The position numbers were made by a program, and so were the translations under genes. The notes below the pieces were generated by a model. The model worked only from the letters and a program-made list of their open reading frames with translations, was not told the DNA's origin and did no database searches. A DNA stretch of 39,146 bases from Pseudomonadota bacterium (GTDB lineage Bacteria; Pseudomonadota; Alphaproteobacteria; Rhizobiales; Xanthobacteraceae). Each line of letters begins with the position of its first letter. The first letter of the stretch is position 1. The stretch lies in contig JAFECJ010000039.1 of assembly GCA_018242205.1 (NCBI GenBank), forward strand, positions 1 to 39,146. Direction: 5' to 3'. Positions 7,551 to 16,142 of this stretch are shown here, piece after piece.

Positions 7551-10500
7551 CTACATCTTGTGCGAGACGGGTGCGGAATCGTCGTGCACCGTGGCTTCAC
7601 CGTGCATGCGTAACGGCTGGAAACCGGAGAGGGCGCGCACGACCATGTAGAAGACCGGCGTCAGGAAGATGCCGAACAGGGTGACGCCGATCATGCCAGC
7701 GAACACCGCGACGCCCATGGCGTGACGCATCTCGGCGCCGGCGCCGACCGAGGTGACCAGCGGCACGACGCCCATGATGAACGCCATCGACGTCATCAGG
7801 ATCGGGCGCAGACGCAGCCGGCTCGCGGTGATCGCCGCCTTGAGCGGCGGCTCGCCTGCGAGTTCCAGTTCGCGCGCGAACTCGACGATCAGAATCGCGT
7901 TCTTCGCCGACAGGCCGACCAGCACGAACAAGCCGATCTGCGTGAAGATGTTGTTGTCGCCGCCGGTCAGCCAAACGCCTATCATCGCCGCCATCAGCCC
8001 CATCGGCACGATCAGCATGATCGCCACCGGCAGGACGAGACTTTCATACAGCGCCGCGAGCACCAGGAACACCAGCAGGATCGCGATAGGATAGATCAGC
8101 ACCGCGGAGTCGCCGGCGAGGATCTGCTGATAGGTCAGTTCGGTCCACTCGAAGCTGATGCCCTTGGGCAGCGTCTCCGCGGCGATGCGTTCGATCGCGG
8201 CCTGCGCCTGGCCCGACGAATAGCCGGGTGCCGGCCCGCCGCTGATATCGGCCGACAGGAAGCCGTTGTAACGCATGGCGCGTTCCGGCCCGGCGCTGGT
8301 CTTGATGTTCAGCACGGCGCCAAGCGGCACCATCTGCCCGTTGCTCGAACGCACCTGCAGCCGCGCGACGTCCTCGGCATGGGCGCGATACTTGGCGTCG
8401 GCCTGCACGCGGACCGAATAAGTGCGGCCGAATTTGTTGAAGTCGTTGACGTAGATCGAGCCGAGATAGGTCTGCAGCGTCTCGAAGATATCCGGCACCG
8501 GCACGCTGAGCTGCCGCGCCTTGGTACGGTCGATATCGGCGTAGAGCTGCGGCACGTTCACGCGGAAGCTGGTGAACAGGCCGGCCAGCTCCGGCGCGGC
8601 CATGGCCTTGCCGAGGAACGCCTTGGTGGCGTCGTCGAGCGCGCGATAGCCGAGGCCGGCGCGGTCTTCGATCTGCAGCTTGAAGCCACCGATCGTGCCG
8701 AGGCCCATGACCGGCGGTGGTGGGAACATGGCGATGAAGGCCTCACCGATCGCCGCATACTTCATATTCAGCGCCATGGCGATGGCGCCGCCCGACAGGT
8801 TCGGCGTCTTGCGCTCTTCGAACGGCTTCAGCGTCACGAAGACGATGCCGGCATTCGACGAGTTGGTGAAGCCCGCGATCGACAGGCCGGGGAAGGCGAC
8901 CGCGCTTTCGACGCCCGGCGTCTTGAGCGCGATGTCGCTCATCCGCCGAATCACGTCCTCGGTGCGGTCGAGCGTGGCGCCGTCCGGCAATTGCGCGAAG
9001 CCGACAAGATACTGCTTGTCCTGGCTCGGGATGAAGCCGCCCGGCACGATGCGGAACATGGCGACGGTGACGCCCACCAGCACCACGTAAACGCCCATGA
9101 CGATGGTCTTGCGGCTGAGCAGGCCGCCGACGCCGCCGCCATAGGCGCGCGTGCCGGCGCCGAAACCGCGATTGAACAGGCGGAAGAACGGCCCGAGCAC
9201 CTTGTCCATGCCGCGGGTTAACCAGTCCTTCGGCGCTTCGTGGCCCTTGAGCAGCAGCGCCGCGAGTGCCGGCGACAAGGTCAGCGAGTTGATCGCCGAA
9301 ATCACCGTTGAGATCGCGATGGTGAGGGCGAACTGGTTGTAAAACTGACCCGACAGGCCGCTGATGAAAGCGAGCGGCACGAACACCGCGACCAGCACCA
9401 GGGCGATGGCGACGATCGGCCCAGACACTTCGCTCATGGCGCGATAAGTGGCGTCGCGCGCCGACAGGCCGTTTTCGATGTTGCGCTCGACGTTTTCGAC
9501 CACCACGATGGCGTCGTCGACCACGATACCGATCGCCAGCACGAGGCCGAACAGCGACAGCGCATTGATCGAGAAGCCGAGCGCGTACATCACCGCGAAA
9601 GTGCCGATGATCGACACGGGCACGGCGAGCAGGGGGATGATCGAGGCGCGCCAGGTCTGCAGGAACAGGATGACGACGAGCACGACGAGGATGATGGCCT
9701 CGAGCAGCGTATGCACCACCGCCTCGATCGAGGCGCGGATGAACTGCGTCGGATCGTAGACGATCGAGTATTCGACGCCTTCGGGCATGGAGACCTTGAG
9801 GTCGGCCATCACCTTGCGCACGCTGTCGGAGATGTCGAGCGCGTTGGAGCCGGGCGCCTGCATGATGCCGATGGCGACTGCGTCCTTGTTGTCGAGCAGC
9901 GAGCGCAACGCGTAATCGGCCGAGCCGAGTTCGAGGCGCGCGACGTCCTTGAGGCGTGTCACCTGGCCGTCGGTTCCGGTGCGGATGATGATGTCGCCGA
10001 ATTCATCGACGGTGTTGAGACGGCCCTGTGCGTTCAGCGACAATTGCAGGTCGAGGCCGGGCACGCCGGGCGATCCGCCGACGATGCCGGCTGCGGCCTG
10101 GACGTTCTGCGCGCGGATTTCGCGGACGATGTCGCCGGCCGACAGGCCGCGCGCCGCCACCTTCTGCGGATCGAGCCAGACACGCATGGCGTAATCGCCG
10201 GCGCCGAACAGTTGCACGTCGCCGATGCCCTTGATGCGGGCGATGCGGTCCTTGACGTTGAGCAGCGCATAGTTGCGCAGATACGTCATGTCGTAGCGGC
10301 CGTTCGGCGACAGGATGTGCACGACCATGGTCAGATCGGGCGAACTCTTCGTCGTGGTGATGCCGAGGGTGCGCACTTCCTCGGGCAGGCGCGCTTCGGC
10401 CTGCGACACGCGGTTCTGCACCAGCTGGGTCGCTTTGTCGGGATCGGTGCCGAGCGCGAAGGTGACGGTCAGCGTCATCAGGCCGTCGGTGGTTGCTTGG

Positions 10501-10745
10501 CTGCTCATATAGAGCATGCCTTCGACGCCGTTGACGGACTCTTCGATCGGCGTTGCCACGGTCTCGGCGATGACGCGCGGGTTGGCGCCCGGATATTGCG
10601 CGCGGACGACCACCGATGGCGGCACGACTTCCGGATATTCCGAGATCGGCATGGCGCGCAGCGCCAGCAGGCCGGCGAGGAAGATCAGCGTCGACAAAAC
10701 GCCGGCAAAGATCGGGCGGTCGATGAAAAAGCGTGAAATATTCAT
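7551..10745 (-). CDS. RND multidrug efflux permease, HAE1 family (MexF/AcrB-like)
   Basis: This 1,064-residue protein has the usual length of the inner-membrane, proton-driven RND pump subunit. It has the N-terminal helix MNISRFFIDRPIFAGVL, two large periplasmic loops and about twelve membrane segments. The proton-relay Asp pair is in GIVVDDAIVVVENVERN, and the conserved Lys is in GLSAKNAILIVEFA of helix 10. It exports diverse hydrophobic or amphiphilic drugs together with an adaptor and a TolC-like outer-membrane channel. The adaptor gene lies 54 nt upstream; no channel gene is in the window. The sequence pattern is closest to the MexF/OqxB branch by eye. A link to the polyketide cluster is possible but unproven. 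Confidence 0.95.
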   Translation of the reverse strand: MNISRFFIDRPIFAGVLSTLIFLAGLLALRAMPISEYPEVVPPSVVVRAQYPGANPRVIAETVATPIEESVNGVEGMLYMSSQATTDGLMTLTVTFALGTDPDKATQLVQNRVSQAEARLPEEVRTLGITTTKSSPDLTMVVHILSPNGRYDMTYLRNYALLNVKDRIARIKGIGDVQLFGAGDYAMRVWLDPQKVAARGLSAGDIVREIRAQNVQAAAGIVGGSPGVPGLDLQLSLNAQGRLNTVDEFGDIIIRTGTDGQVTRLKDVARLELGSADYALRSLLDNKDAVAIGIMQAPGSNALDISDSVRKVMADLKVSMPEGVEYSIVYDPTQFIRASIEAVVHTLLEAIILVVLVVILFLQTWRASIIPLLAVPVSIIGTFAVMYALGFSINALSLFGLVLAIGIVVDDAIVVVENVERNIENGLSARDATYRAMSEVSGPIVAIALVLVAVFVPLAFISGLSGQFYNQFALTIAISTVISAINSLTLSPALAALLLKGHEAPKDWLTRGMDKVLGPFFRLFNRGFGAGTRAYGGGVGGLLSRKTIVMGVYVVLVGVTVAMFRIVPGGFIPSQDKQYLVGFAQLPDGATLDRTEDVIRRMSDIALKTPGVESAVAFPGLSIAGFTNSSNAGIVFVTLKPFEERKTPNLSGGAIAMALNMKYAAIGEAFIAMFPPPPVMGLGTIGGFKLQIEDRAGLGYRALDDATKAFLGKAMAAPELAGLFTSFRVNVPQLYADIDRTKARQLSVPVPDIFETLQTYLGSIYVNDFNKFGRTYSVRVQADAKYRAHAEDVARLQVRSSNGQMVPLGAVLNIKTSAGPERAMRYNGFLSADISGGPAPGYSSGQAQAAIERIAAETLPKGISFEWTELTYQQILAGDSAVLIYPIAILLVFLVLAALYESLVLPVAIMLIVPMGLMAAMIGVWLTGGDNNIFTQIGLFVLVGLSAKNAILIVEFARELELAGEPPLKAAITASRLRLRPILMTSMAFIMGVVPLVTSVGAGAEMRHAMGVAVFAGMIGVTLFGIFLTPVFYMVVRALSGFQPLRMHGEATVHDDSAPVSHKM

Positions 10746-10799
10746 GGCTCTACCGGCAGCGAAAAGGCGCGATTGGAAAGAAGGGAAGGCGAGCCGCGG

Positions 10800-12011
10800 T
10801 TAGCGGCTCGTCGTCTTGGTGTCGTTCTCGGCCAGCATCGGCACGAGCTTCGGTTCGACCGGAGCGCCGGGGCGCACGCGCATCAGGCCGTTGACGATGA
10901 CCTGGTCGCCGGCGTTGAGACCGGAATCGACGACGCGCAGACCATCGGCGGCGGCGCCGAGGCTGATCTCGCGATAGGTCGCCTTCTTGTCGTTGCCGAC
11001 CACCAGCACGTAACGTTTGTCCTGATCGGTCCCGATCGCCCGCTCGCTGACCATGAGTACTGGCTTGTTGTCCGCACGCCCGAGGAACAGCCGCGCGAAC
11101 TGGCCGGGGATGAGCGCGCCGTCGGTGTTGTCGAACACCGCGCGCAGACGCAGCGTACCGGTCGCCGCGGCGACCTGGTTGTCGATCAGTTGCAGCTTGC
11201 CCTGGCGCGGCTCGTGGCTGCCGCCGATGATCATCTGCACCGGGATGTGATCAATCTCGTCGCGCGCACTCTGCGTCGGCAGCGAGCCAAGCGCACGGCG
11301 CACCGCGGCTTCGTCGGCATCGAAGCTGGCATACATCGGATTGACCGAAACCAATGTCGTCAGCACAGGCCCGCTCGCGCCGGCGGCGACGAGATTGCCG
11401 ACGGTGACGTTGAGACGTCCGACGCGACCGGCGACCGGCGCGCGGATCTTCGTGTAATCGAGGTTGAGCTGTGCTGACTCTAGGCCGGCTTGTGCAGCCT
11501 TGACGTTGGCATCGGCCTCGCGCGCCGCGTTCTCGCGCTGATCGAGATCGCGTTGCGACAGCGTGCGAGAATCGATGAGCTGTCTGCCACGCTCGAGATC
11601 GGTCTGAGTGAGCGCCGAACGGGCCTGCGCGGCCGCAAGCTGTGCCTTGGCGCGCATTACCTCGGCGGCGTAGGGCGCAGGATCGATGCTGATCAGGACG
11701 TCGCCTTTGTGGACGAGAGAGCCTTCGCGGAAGTGAACGGATTCGATGGCGCCAGCCACGCGGGAGCGGATATCGACGCGTTCGACGGCTTCCAACCGGC
11801 CGGAAAACTCATCCCACAATTTGACGGAGCGCGGCTCGACGATGGCAACTGATACCGGAACGGCGGCCGGCGAGGCTGCGGCGGCCTTGGTCGGTGCATT
11901 GCCGCCGGGGAGCAGCATGTAGACCCCGGCTACAGCGACAACGATGAGAGCGGCGACCCCGGCGCTCCAGATCCGCGCCCGACCGGCTGCTGCCTTGGAC
12001 TGCAATTCCAT
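10800..12011 (-). CDS. RND efflux periplasmic adaptor subunit (membrane fusion protein)
   Basis: This 403-residue protein bridges the inner-membrane pump and the outer-membrane channel. It has an N-terminal membrane anchor (VAALIVVAVAGVYMLL, about residues 17-32) and a lipoyl half-motif (VDIRSRVAGAIESVHF and GSLVHKGDVLISID). An alpha-helical hairpin rich in Ala, Gln and Arg follows, then the second lipoyl half (YTKIRAPVAGRVGR) and beta-barrel and membrane-proximal domains. ATG 12011 is preferred because GGTGGAG lies just upstream; an in-frame ATG at 12038 would place the start inside the operator region. It is the first gene of the operon with the permease and is probably repressed by the divergent TetR protein. 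Confidence 0.93.
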   Translation of the reverse strand: MELQSKAAAGRARIWSAGVAALIVVAVAGVYMLLPGGNAPTKAAAASPAAVPVSVAIVEPRSVKLWDEFSGRLEAVERVDIRSRVAGAIESVHFREGSLVHKGDVLISIDPAPYAAEVMRAKAQLAAAQARSALTQTDLERGRQLIDSRTLSQRDLDQRENAAREADANVKAAQAGLESAQLNLDYTKIRAPVAGRVGRLNVTVGNLVAAGASGPVLTTLVSVNPMYASFDADEAAVRRALGSLPTQSARDEIDHIPVQMIIGGSHEPRQGKLQLIDNQVAAATGTLRLRAVFDNTDGALIPGQFARLFLGRADNKPVLMVSERAIGTDQDKRYVLVVGNDKKATYREISLGAAADGLRVVDSGLNAGDQVIVNGLMRVRPGAPVEPKLVPMLAENDTKTTSR

Positions 12012-12035
12012 TGAAAATTCTCCACCAGCCATATA

Positions 12036-12101
12036 TGTAACGTTCGCTACAGATGTGGTGGGTGGCACACGGTGTCAAGGTACTTATATAAGTAGCGCTA
12101 C
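12036..12101. promoter_or_regulatory. Divergent promoter/operator region between the efflux operon and its TetR regulator
   Basis: Three palindromic elements are visible. TGTAACGTTCGCTACA (12036-12051) is imperfect, with matching GTA(A/G)CG and CGCTAC halves. TACTTATATAAGTA (12081-12094) is perfect. GTAGCGCTAC (12092-12101) is perfect and shares its half-site with the first. A consensus -35 TTGACA for the efflux operon reads leftward at 12078-12073, so the sites flank the promoter as a repressor would require. TetR binding is inferred. Confidence 0.55.
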
Positions 12102-12190
12102 AAAAATAAAGACAACTTTCGTGGTACCCGCGTAGGAAAAGTGCCAAGCGGAAACGGGCTGAGGGGACAACGGCCGAGGGAAATTCCGTA

Positions 12191-12784
12191 ATGAAAATAA
12201 TGGGACGGCCCAGGGAGTTCGATACCGCGCAGGCCCTGGACAAGGCTTTGGACGTGTTCTGGCGCAATGGCTACGAGGGCACCTCCATTTCGGAGCTGAC
12301 CCACGCCATGGGTATTAGTCCGCCCAGCCTCTATGCGGCGTTTGGCAACAAGGAGAAGCTATTTCGCTCGGCGCTCGATCGCTACGCCGAAGTCCGCAAG
12401 CAGGTCTGGACCGAACTCATGGGAGAGCCGACAGCCCGCGCCATGATGGAGCGGCTGTTCGAACGTGTCATTGAATTCTATGCCGCGGAAGGCAATCCGC
12501 ACTGCTGCATGCTGGTCAAGGGTACATTGACCAGTGGCGATTGTGGCCACGTGCTCGCCGATCACATGAGCGCCAAGCGCGCCGAGAGCGAGCAGATGCT
12601 GGTCGAGCGCTTCACCAGCGCCAAGGCTTCCGGGGAATTACCGGATGACGTCGAGCCGAAGGATCTTGCCGGTTATTACATGACCGTGCTCGATGGCATG
12701 TCGGTGCGCGCTGCTGCCGGTGCCAGCCGCGACGAACTGCGCAAGGTTGCTAATCTCGCGATGCGCGGCTGGCCGGGGAAGTAG
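12191..12784 (+). CDS. TetR/AcrR family transcriptional repressor
   Basis: This 197-residue protein has the classic TetR helix-turn-helix in the first 55 residues (GRPREFDTAQALDKALDVFW, then GTSISELTHAMGISPPSLYAAFGNKEKLF). A helical ligand-binding domain follows, with two adjacent Cys in PHCCMLV. It is divergent from the adaptor-permease operon, the usual arrangement for a local repressor released by a pump substrate. ATG 12191 is used; ATG 12200, giving MGRPREF, is equally plausible because many homologues start there. It faces the hydrolase gene across a short repeat-bearing gap. Confidence 0.92.
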   Translation: MKIMGRPREFDTAQALDKALDVFWRNGYEGTSISELTHAMGISPPSLYAAFGNKEKLFRSALDRYAEVRKQVWTELMGEPTARAMMERLFERVIEFYAAEGNPHCCMLVKGTLTSGDCGHVLADHMSAKRAESEQMLVERFTSAKASGELPDDVEPKDLAGYYMTVLDGMSVRAAAGASRDELRKVANLAMRGWPGK

Positions 12785-12825
12785 CGACTCTTTGATGCTG
12801 GTTCTGAGGAAACGCTGAAAGCACC

Positions 12826-12870
12826 GTCTCGAAGGACGAAGGCTACATCGGAGCCTCATCCTTCGAAACG
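12826..12870. repeat. Degenerate palindromic intergenic repeat, possible bidirectional terminator
   Basis: TCGAAGGA at 12829-12836 pairs with TCCTTCGA at 12859-12866. The sequence resembles a worn copy of the repeat at 17947-18046. It lies between two convergent genes, where such hairpins often end transcription. Confidence 0.5.
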
Positions 12871-12882
12871 TGACGAGCGATC

Positions 12883-13509
12883 TCAGAGAGCTGGTGTTGT
12901 CGCCGCGGTCTTGATGAAAGCCGCTGCCAGATTGACGTCGCTCTGCGTCAGGCCGTGACCGGCCGGTACGATGCGGTGCTCGACGTGGGCGCCGCGCTCG
13001 TGCAATTGCGTCGCCAACTGCGCCGCATTAGGGGTTGGCACGATCGGATCCTGCGCGCCGGATATGATCATCACCGGCGTTCCGGGGATCGATGCTGCCG
13101 GCGGCTCGGCAAAAGGCATTATGGCGCGCAGCAGCACCGCGCCCGATAGAACCTCCGGACGCTGAAGCAATAGCGCCGCCGCGATATTGGCACCATTGGA
13201 AAAGCCGAGCGCGATTGGTGCTTCGATGCCGTATCGCCGCCGGGCCGCGACCACGAAATCGGCCAGTTCATCGGCGCGGCGCTTGACGTCATCTTCGTCG
13301 AACACGCCTTCGGCGAGACGGCGGAAGAAGCGCGGCATGCCGTGCTCGAGCACGTTACCGCGCGGCGATAACAGTGCCGAACCGGGCGCCACGGCGCGGC
13401 CGAGATCGATGAGGTCGTTCTCATTACCGCCAGTGCCGTGCAGCAGGAGAATCGGCGGTGCGCCCGCCGCCGATCCCTTCTCAAAGCGATGAACGAACGC
13501 GGTCATCAT
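12883..13509 (-). CDS. Alpha/beta hydrolase, phospholipase/carboxylesterase family (MhqD-like)
   Basis: This 208-residue serine hydrolase has the oxyanion strand ILLLHGTGGNENDL, the nucleophile elbow GFSNGAN with the catalytic Ser, the acid-bearing SGAQDPIVP, and the terminal His in PAGHGLTQSD. The size and motifs fit the small carboxylesterase family that includes MhqD. In other bacteria MhqD is encoded with a VOC dioxygenase and helps cells survive quinones; here too the preceding gene is a VOC dioxygenase. The ATG overlaps that gene's stop as ATGA, so the two are translationally coupled. The natural substrate is unknown. Confidence 0.88.
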   Translation of the reverse strand: MMTAFVHRFEKGSAAGAPPILLLHGTGGNENDLIDLGRAVAPGSALLSPRGNVLEHGMPRFFRRLAEGVFDEDDVKRRADELADFVVAARRRYGIEAPIALGFSNGANIAAALLLQRPEVLSGAVLLRAIMPFAEPPAASIPGTPVMIISGAQDPIVPTPNAAQLATQLHERGAHVEHRIVPAGHGLTQSDVNLAAAFIKTAATTPAL

Positions 13510-14441
13510 ACCGTCTCCGATTCGAGCGACGGCAGCACCTTCTCGATGTCGGCGCGATGCGGTTCGAGAAACTTCGGCAGCTTCAATTGCTGGCCAAGCG
13601 TCTCGACCGGCTCGTCGACGGCGAAACCGGGCTGGTCAGTCGCGATTTCGAACAGCACGCCGCCCGGTTCACGGAAATAGATCGAGCGGAAGTAGTTGCG
13701 GTCGAGCTGCTCGGTCGGATGCATGCCGTGCTTCTCGATGAGCTTCTTGGCCATCGCCGCCTGTTCGGCATCGTCGGCGGCGCGGAAGGCGATGTGATGC
13801 ACGGAGCCGCGACCCTGACGTCCGGTCATGAAGCCCTTGGCCTCGTAGATATCGACATAGCCGCCAAGCGCCGCCGTCGCCTTGTAGCGGATGATCGACC
13901 CTTCGCGCGCCGCTTCCTTGTAGCCAAGCACGTCGGTGAGGATGGCGCCGGTCTTCGCCGCGCTGTCGAGCAGCAGCGTGACGCCGTGGAAGCCACGGAT
14001 GGCGTGTTCGGCCGGCACGCCGCCCTGGCTCCAGCCGGCTTCCGTCTCGGCGCCGGGGACGCCGACGAGCGACAGGCTCATGCCGTCCGGATCGGTGAAG
14101 GCGAGCACGGATTCGCCGAAACGCTTTTCCAGCGGCTCATAGGCGACGCCCTTTTCGGTGAGGCGGTGGGTCCACCAGCCGAGCGACGACACCGGCACGC
14201 GGAACGCGGTCTGATGCGTCTGGCCGACGCCGCCGCGGCCCGGCGCGGCATGCTCCCAAGGGAAGAAGGTCAGGATGGTGCCGGGCTGGCCGGCTTCGTC
14301 GCCATAATAGAAGTGATAGGTGCCCGGATCGTCGAAATTGACCGTGCGCTTGACGAAGCGCAGGCCGAGGGTCCGCGTATAAAAGTCGAAATTGCGCTGG
14401 GCCTTACCGGCGATCGCCGTCACGTGATGGATGCCAGACAT
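13506..14441 (-). CDS. Ring-cleaving dioxygenase, VOC/glyoxalase superfamily (MhqO-like)
   Basis: This 311-residue protein has two tandem vicinal-oxygen-chelate modules. Likely metal ligands appear in GIHHVTAI at the N-terminus, in RGFHGVTLLL and GSVHHIAFR, and as Glu in GGVLFEIATD. The length and the motifs FYTRTLGLRFVKRTVNFDDP and YHFYYGD match the MhqO/MhqA group. These are annotated as ring-cleaving dioxygenases linked to hydroquinone and catechol stress. It is the first gene of a two-gene operon with the MhqD-like hydrolase and is divergent from a LysR regulator. The expected control is activation or repression by that regulator in response to quinone-like compounds, which is inferred from other systems. 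Confidence 0.9.
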   Translation of the reverse strand: MSGIHHVTAIAGKAQRNFDFYTRTLGLRFVKRTVNFDDPGTYHFYYGDEAGQPGTILTFFPWEHAAPGRGGVGQTHQTAFRVPVSSLGWWTHRLTEKGVAYEPLEKRFGESVLAFTDPDGMSLSLVGVPGAETEAGWSQGGVPAEHAIRGFHGVTLLLDSAAKTGAILTDVLGYKEAAREGSIIRYKATAALGGYVDIYEAKGFMTGRQGRGSVHHIAFRAADDAEQAAMAKKLIEKHGMHPTEQLDRNYFRSIYFREPGGVLFEIATDQPGFAVDEPVETLGQQLKLPKFLEPHRADIEKVLPSLESETV

Positions 14442-14518
14442 GATGCGCTCCTTGCTGCGGGGCTCACTGGCCCCCTGACTGATCTCGTGGCGGTAATCTG
14501 GGCCGTCACCGCTGAAAC

Positions 14519-14565
14519 GACAATCTGGTGTTTTGTGGCATCATTGTCTATGAAATGGCGACAAT
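14519..14565. promoter_or_regulatory. Candidate LysR operator: three ATTGTC/GACAAT half-sites
   Basis: GACAAT (14519-14524), ATTGTC (14543-14548) and GACAAT (14560-14565) lie in the gap between the dioxygenase and LysR genes. The last two form an inverted repeat with an 11-nt centre, consistent with the T-N11-A rule for LysR proteins. Confidence 0.5.
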
Positions 14566-14584
14566 CGGAGATCGCCGTATCGCC

Positions 14585-15469
14585 ATGGATAAGCTCGCCA
14601 GCCTCCGCGCCTTCGTCAACGTCGTCGAACTGAAGTCCTTCGCCGAGGCGGGCCGCAAGCTGCGGCTGTCGCGCTCGGCGGTCAGCAAATATGTCGGCGA
14701 GCTGGAGCGTGATCTCGGCGTCCAGCTGCTGAACCGCACCACCCGCCAGGCGTCACCGACCGAGACCGGCCAGGCCTACTACGAGCGCGCGCTCACCGTG
14801 CTCGCGGACCTCGACGCCGCCGACCAGGCGGCGACGCAGGCGCAATCGACGCCGCGCGGGCTGCTCCGCGTCAACGCACCGATGTCGTTCGGCACCATCA
14901 GGCTCGGCCCGGTGCTGGCCGATTTCATGGACGTCTATCCCGATTTGCAGATCCAGCTCGTGCTGTCGGACGAGCAGGTCGATCCGGTGCAGGAGGGACT
15001 CGACGTCACCTTGCGCATCGCCGAGCTCGAGCCGTCGAGCCTGATCGCGCGCAAGCTCGCCGACATCGATCGCGTGGTCTGCGCCTCGCCCGGCTATTTC
15101 AAAAAGCACGGCACGCCGAAGCTGCCGGCCGATCTGCGCCAGCACGAATGCCTGACCTACGGCTTTCTTTCGACCGGCAATCAGTGGAAGCTGACCGGAC
15201 CCGACGGCGAGGACCATTGGATCGCGCCGCAGTGGTCACTGTGCGCCAATAACGCCGAAGTGCTGCGCGACGCCGCGGTCAAGGGCCGGGGTATCGCCGT
15301 TCTGCCGGTGTTTCTCGCCGAGAAGGAATTGAAGAGCGGCGCGCTCACCACCGTGCTCGATGACTACAAGCCGCCGCAACTCACGCTTTACGCCATCTAC
15401 CCGCCGACCCGGCATTTGTCGGTGAAGGTCAGGCTGTTCATCGATTTTCTGGTCGAGCGGTTGCGCTAA
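14585..15469 (+). CDS. LysR family transcriptional regulator
   Basis: This 294-residue protein has the N-terminal LysR winged helix (LASLRAFVNVVELKSFAEAGRK, continuing SRSAVSKYVGELERDLGVQLLNRTTR). A periplasmic-binding-like effector domain follows (RGLLRVNAPMSFG onward, with LDVTLRIAEL and DRVVCASPGYFKKHG). This is the subgroup often annotated as DsdC/CrgA-like. I chose the ATG at 14585 (MDKLASL), the standard start for the group; in-frame ATGs at 14528 and 14553 exist but would lie within the operator candidate. It is divergent from the mhqO/mhqD-like pair, so it probably controls them. Its stop overlaps the convergent downstream gene by a few bases. Confidence 0.92.
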   Translation: MDKLASLRAFVNVVELKSFAEAGRKLRLSRSAVSKYVGELERDLGVQLLNRTTRQASPTETGQAYYERALTVLADLDAADQAATQAQSTPRGLLRVNAPMSFGTIRLGPVLADFMDVYPDLQIQLVLSDEQVDPVQEGLDVTLRIAELEPSSLIARKLADIDRVVCASPGYFKKHGTPKLPADLRQHECLTYGFLSTGNQWKLTGPDGEDHWIAPQWSLCANNAEVLRDAAVKGRGIAVLPVFLAEKELKSGALTTVLDDYKPPQLTLYAIYPPTRHLSVKVRLFIDFLVERLR

Positions 15470-15990
15470 CGCTGGCCGATCGGCCGGGGCTTGGTCGGCG
15501 ACTGCCATCCCGGAGGCAACGGCTCTCCGTAACCGGGCGGCCGCTGATAGGCTGAGCCGTATGCGAAGCGCCCCGTAGTTCCCTTGAACCCAAGTAAATA
15601 CCAGACTTCGATCATGTATTCTGCCGTTCGGTCCCGATCTTCCGTCTCCAGAAGATCGACCTGTTGCATACATCGCTTGATTAAATCCGAGACGAAAGAA
15701 GCGCCAATAGGCCCGTCGCCGTGCGTCAAAATGGCGTCGATCGTTTTGTTAACGGCGGCGCGAGCGACGATCCCTTCTTCCGGCGTTGCGATGCCTGTAT
15801 AGCCGCCCGGCGGATAATCGTGTGGCTCGAACTTCTTCTCTGCTTTAAGCTGCATCAGTCCGGTTCTAATCTCGGACGTGAGATGGACACTTTCTTCTTG
15901 AGACGCGGCCATCACGTTCGGAAACTCCACAAGCGTTGCCGCAGCGAATGCGATTAGAAACGCGAAAAGAAAACCGATGTGTGCCCGCAT
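15466..15990 (-). CDS. Small secreted protein, possibly DUF4844-like
   Basis: This 174-residue protein begins with a signal peptide (IGFLFAFLIAFAAATL, probable cleavage after VMA near residue 28). The mature part contains LKAEKKFEPHDYPPGGYTGI, a middle helix, TEDRDRTAEYMIEVWYLLGF and a C-terminal Gly/Pro/Tyr-rich tail. The TEDR...EYM...LG pattern recalls DUF4844, a domain of unknown function; I hold this only loosely. The tail PPGYGEPLPPGW is low in complexity. The DNA is visibly less GC-rich than its neighbours, which may indicate recent acquisition. Its stop codon overlaps that of the convergent LysR gene. Confidence 0.65.
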   Translation of the reverse strand: MRAHIGFLFAFLIAFAAATLVEFPNVMAASQEESVHLTSEIRTGLMQLKAEKKFEPHDYPPGGYTGIATPEEGIVARAAVNKTIDAILTHGDGPIGASFVSDLIKRCMQQVDLLETEDRDRTAEYMIEVWYLLGFKGTTGRFAYGSAYQRPPGYGEPLPPGWQSPTKPRPIGQR

Positions 15991-16103
15991 CGGTCCAGCA
16001 TCGCCGATCTGCCTTCAGTCTCCAAGCATTTTGATAGCGTGGCGCAAGCGATGCTGCGAAGTACGAAGCGGTGACAAATAGCTCCATAAGGAAGCTTTAT
16101 CTC

Positions 16104-16132
16104 CGTTCGTCCCAGCGAAGGCGGGGACCCAG
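16104..16132. repeat. Short intergenic palindromic repeat
   Basis: GTCCC and GGGAC flank AGCGAAGGCG, followed by CCAGG. The motif resembles the widespread proteobacterial GCGAAGGCGGG-type intergenic repeat. It sits in the 150-nt gap (15991-16142) between the secreted-protein gene and the AraC-type gene; nothing else was recognised there. Confidence 0.5.
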
Positions 16133-16142
16133 GATAGGGTGA

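Noticed and set aside
7722..9221. 499-codon plus-strand frame opposite the RND permease
   Set aside because: The permease on the minus strand is unmistakable; the plus frame is Arg/His/Asp-rich noise.
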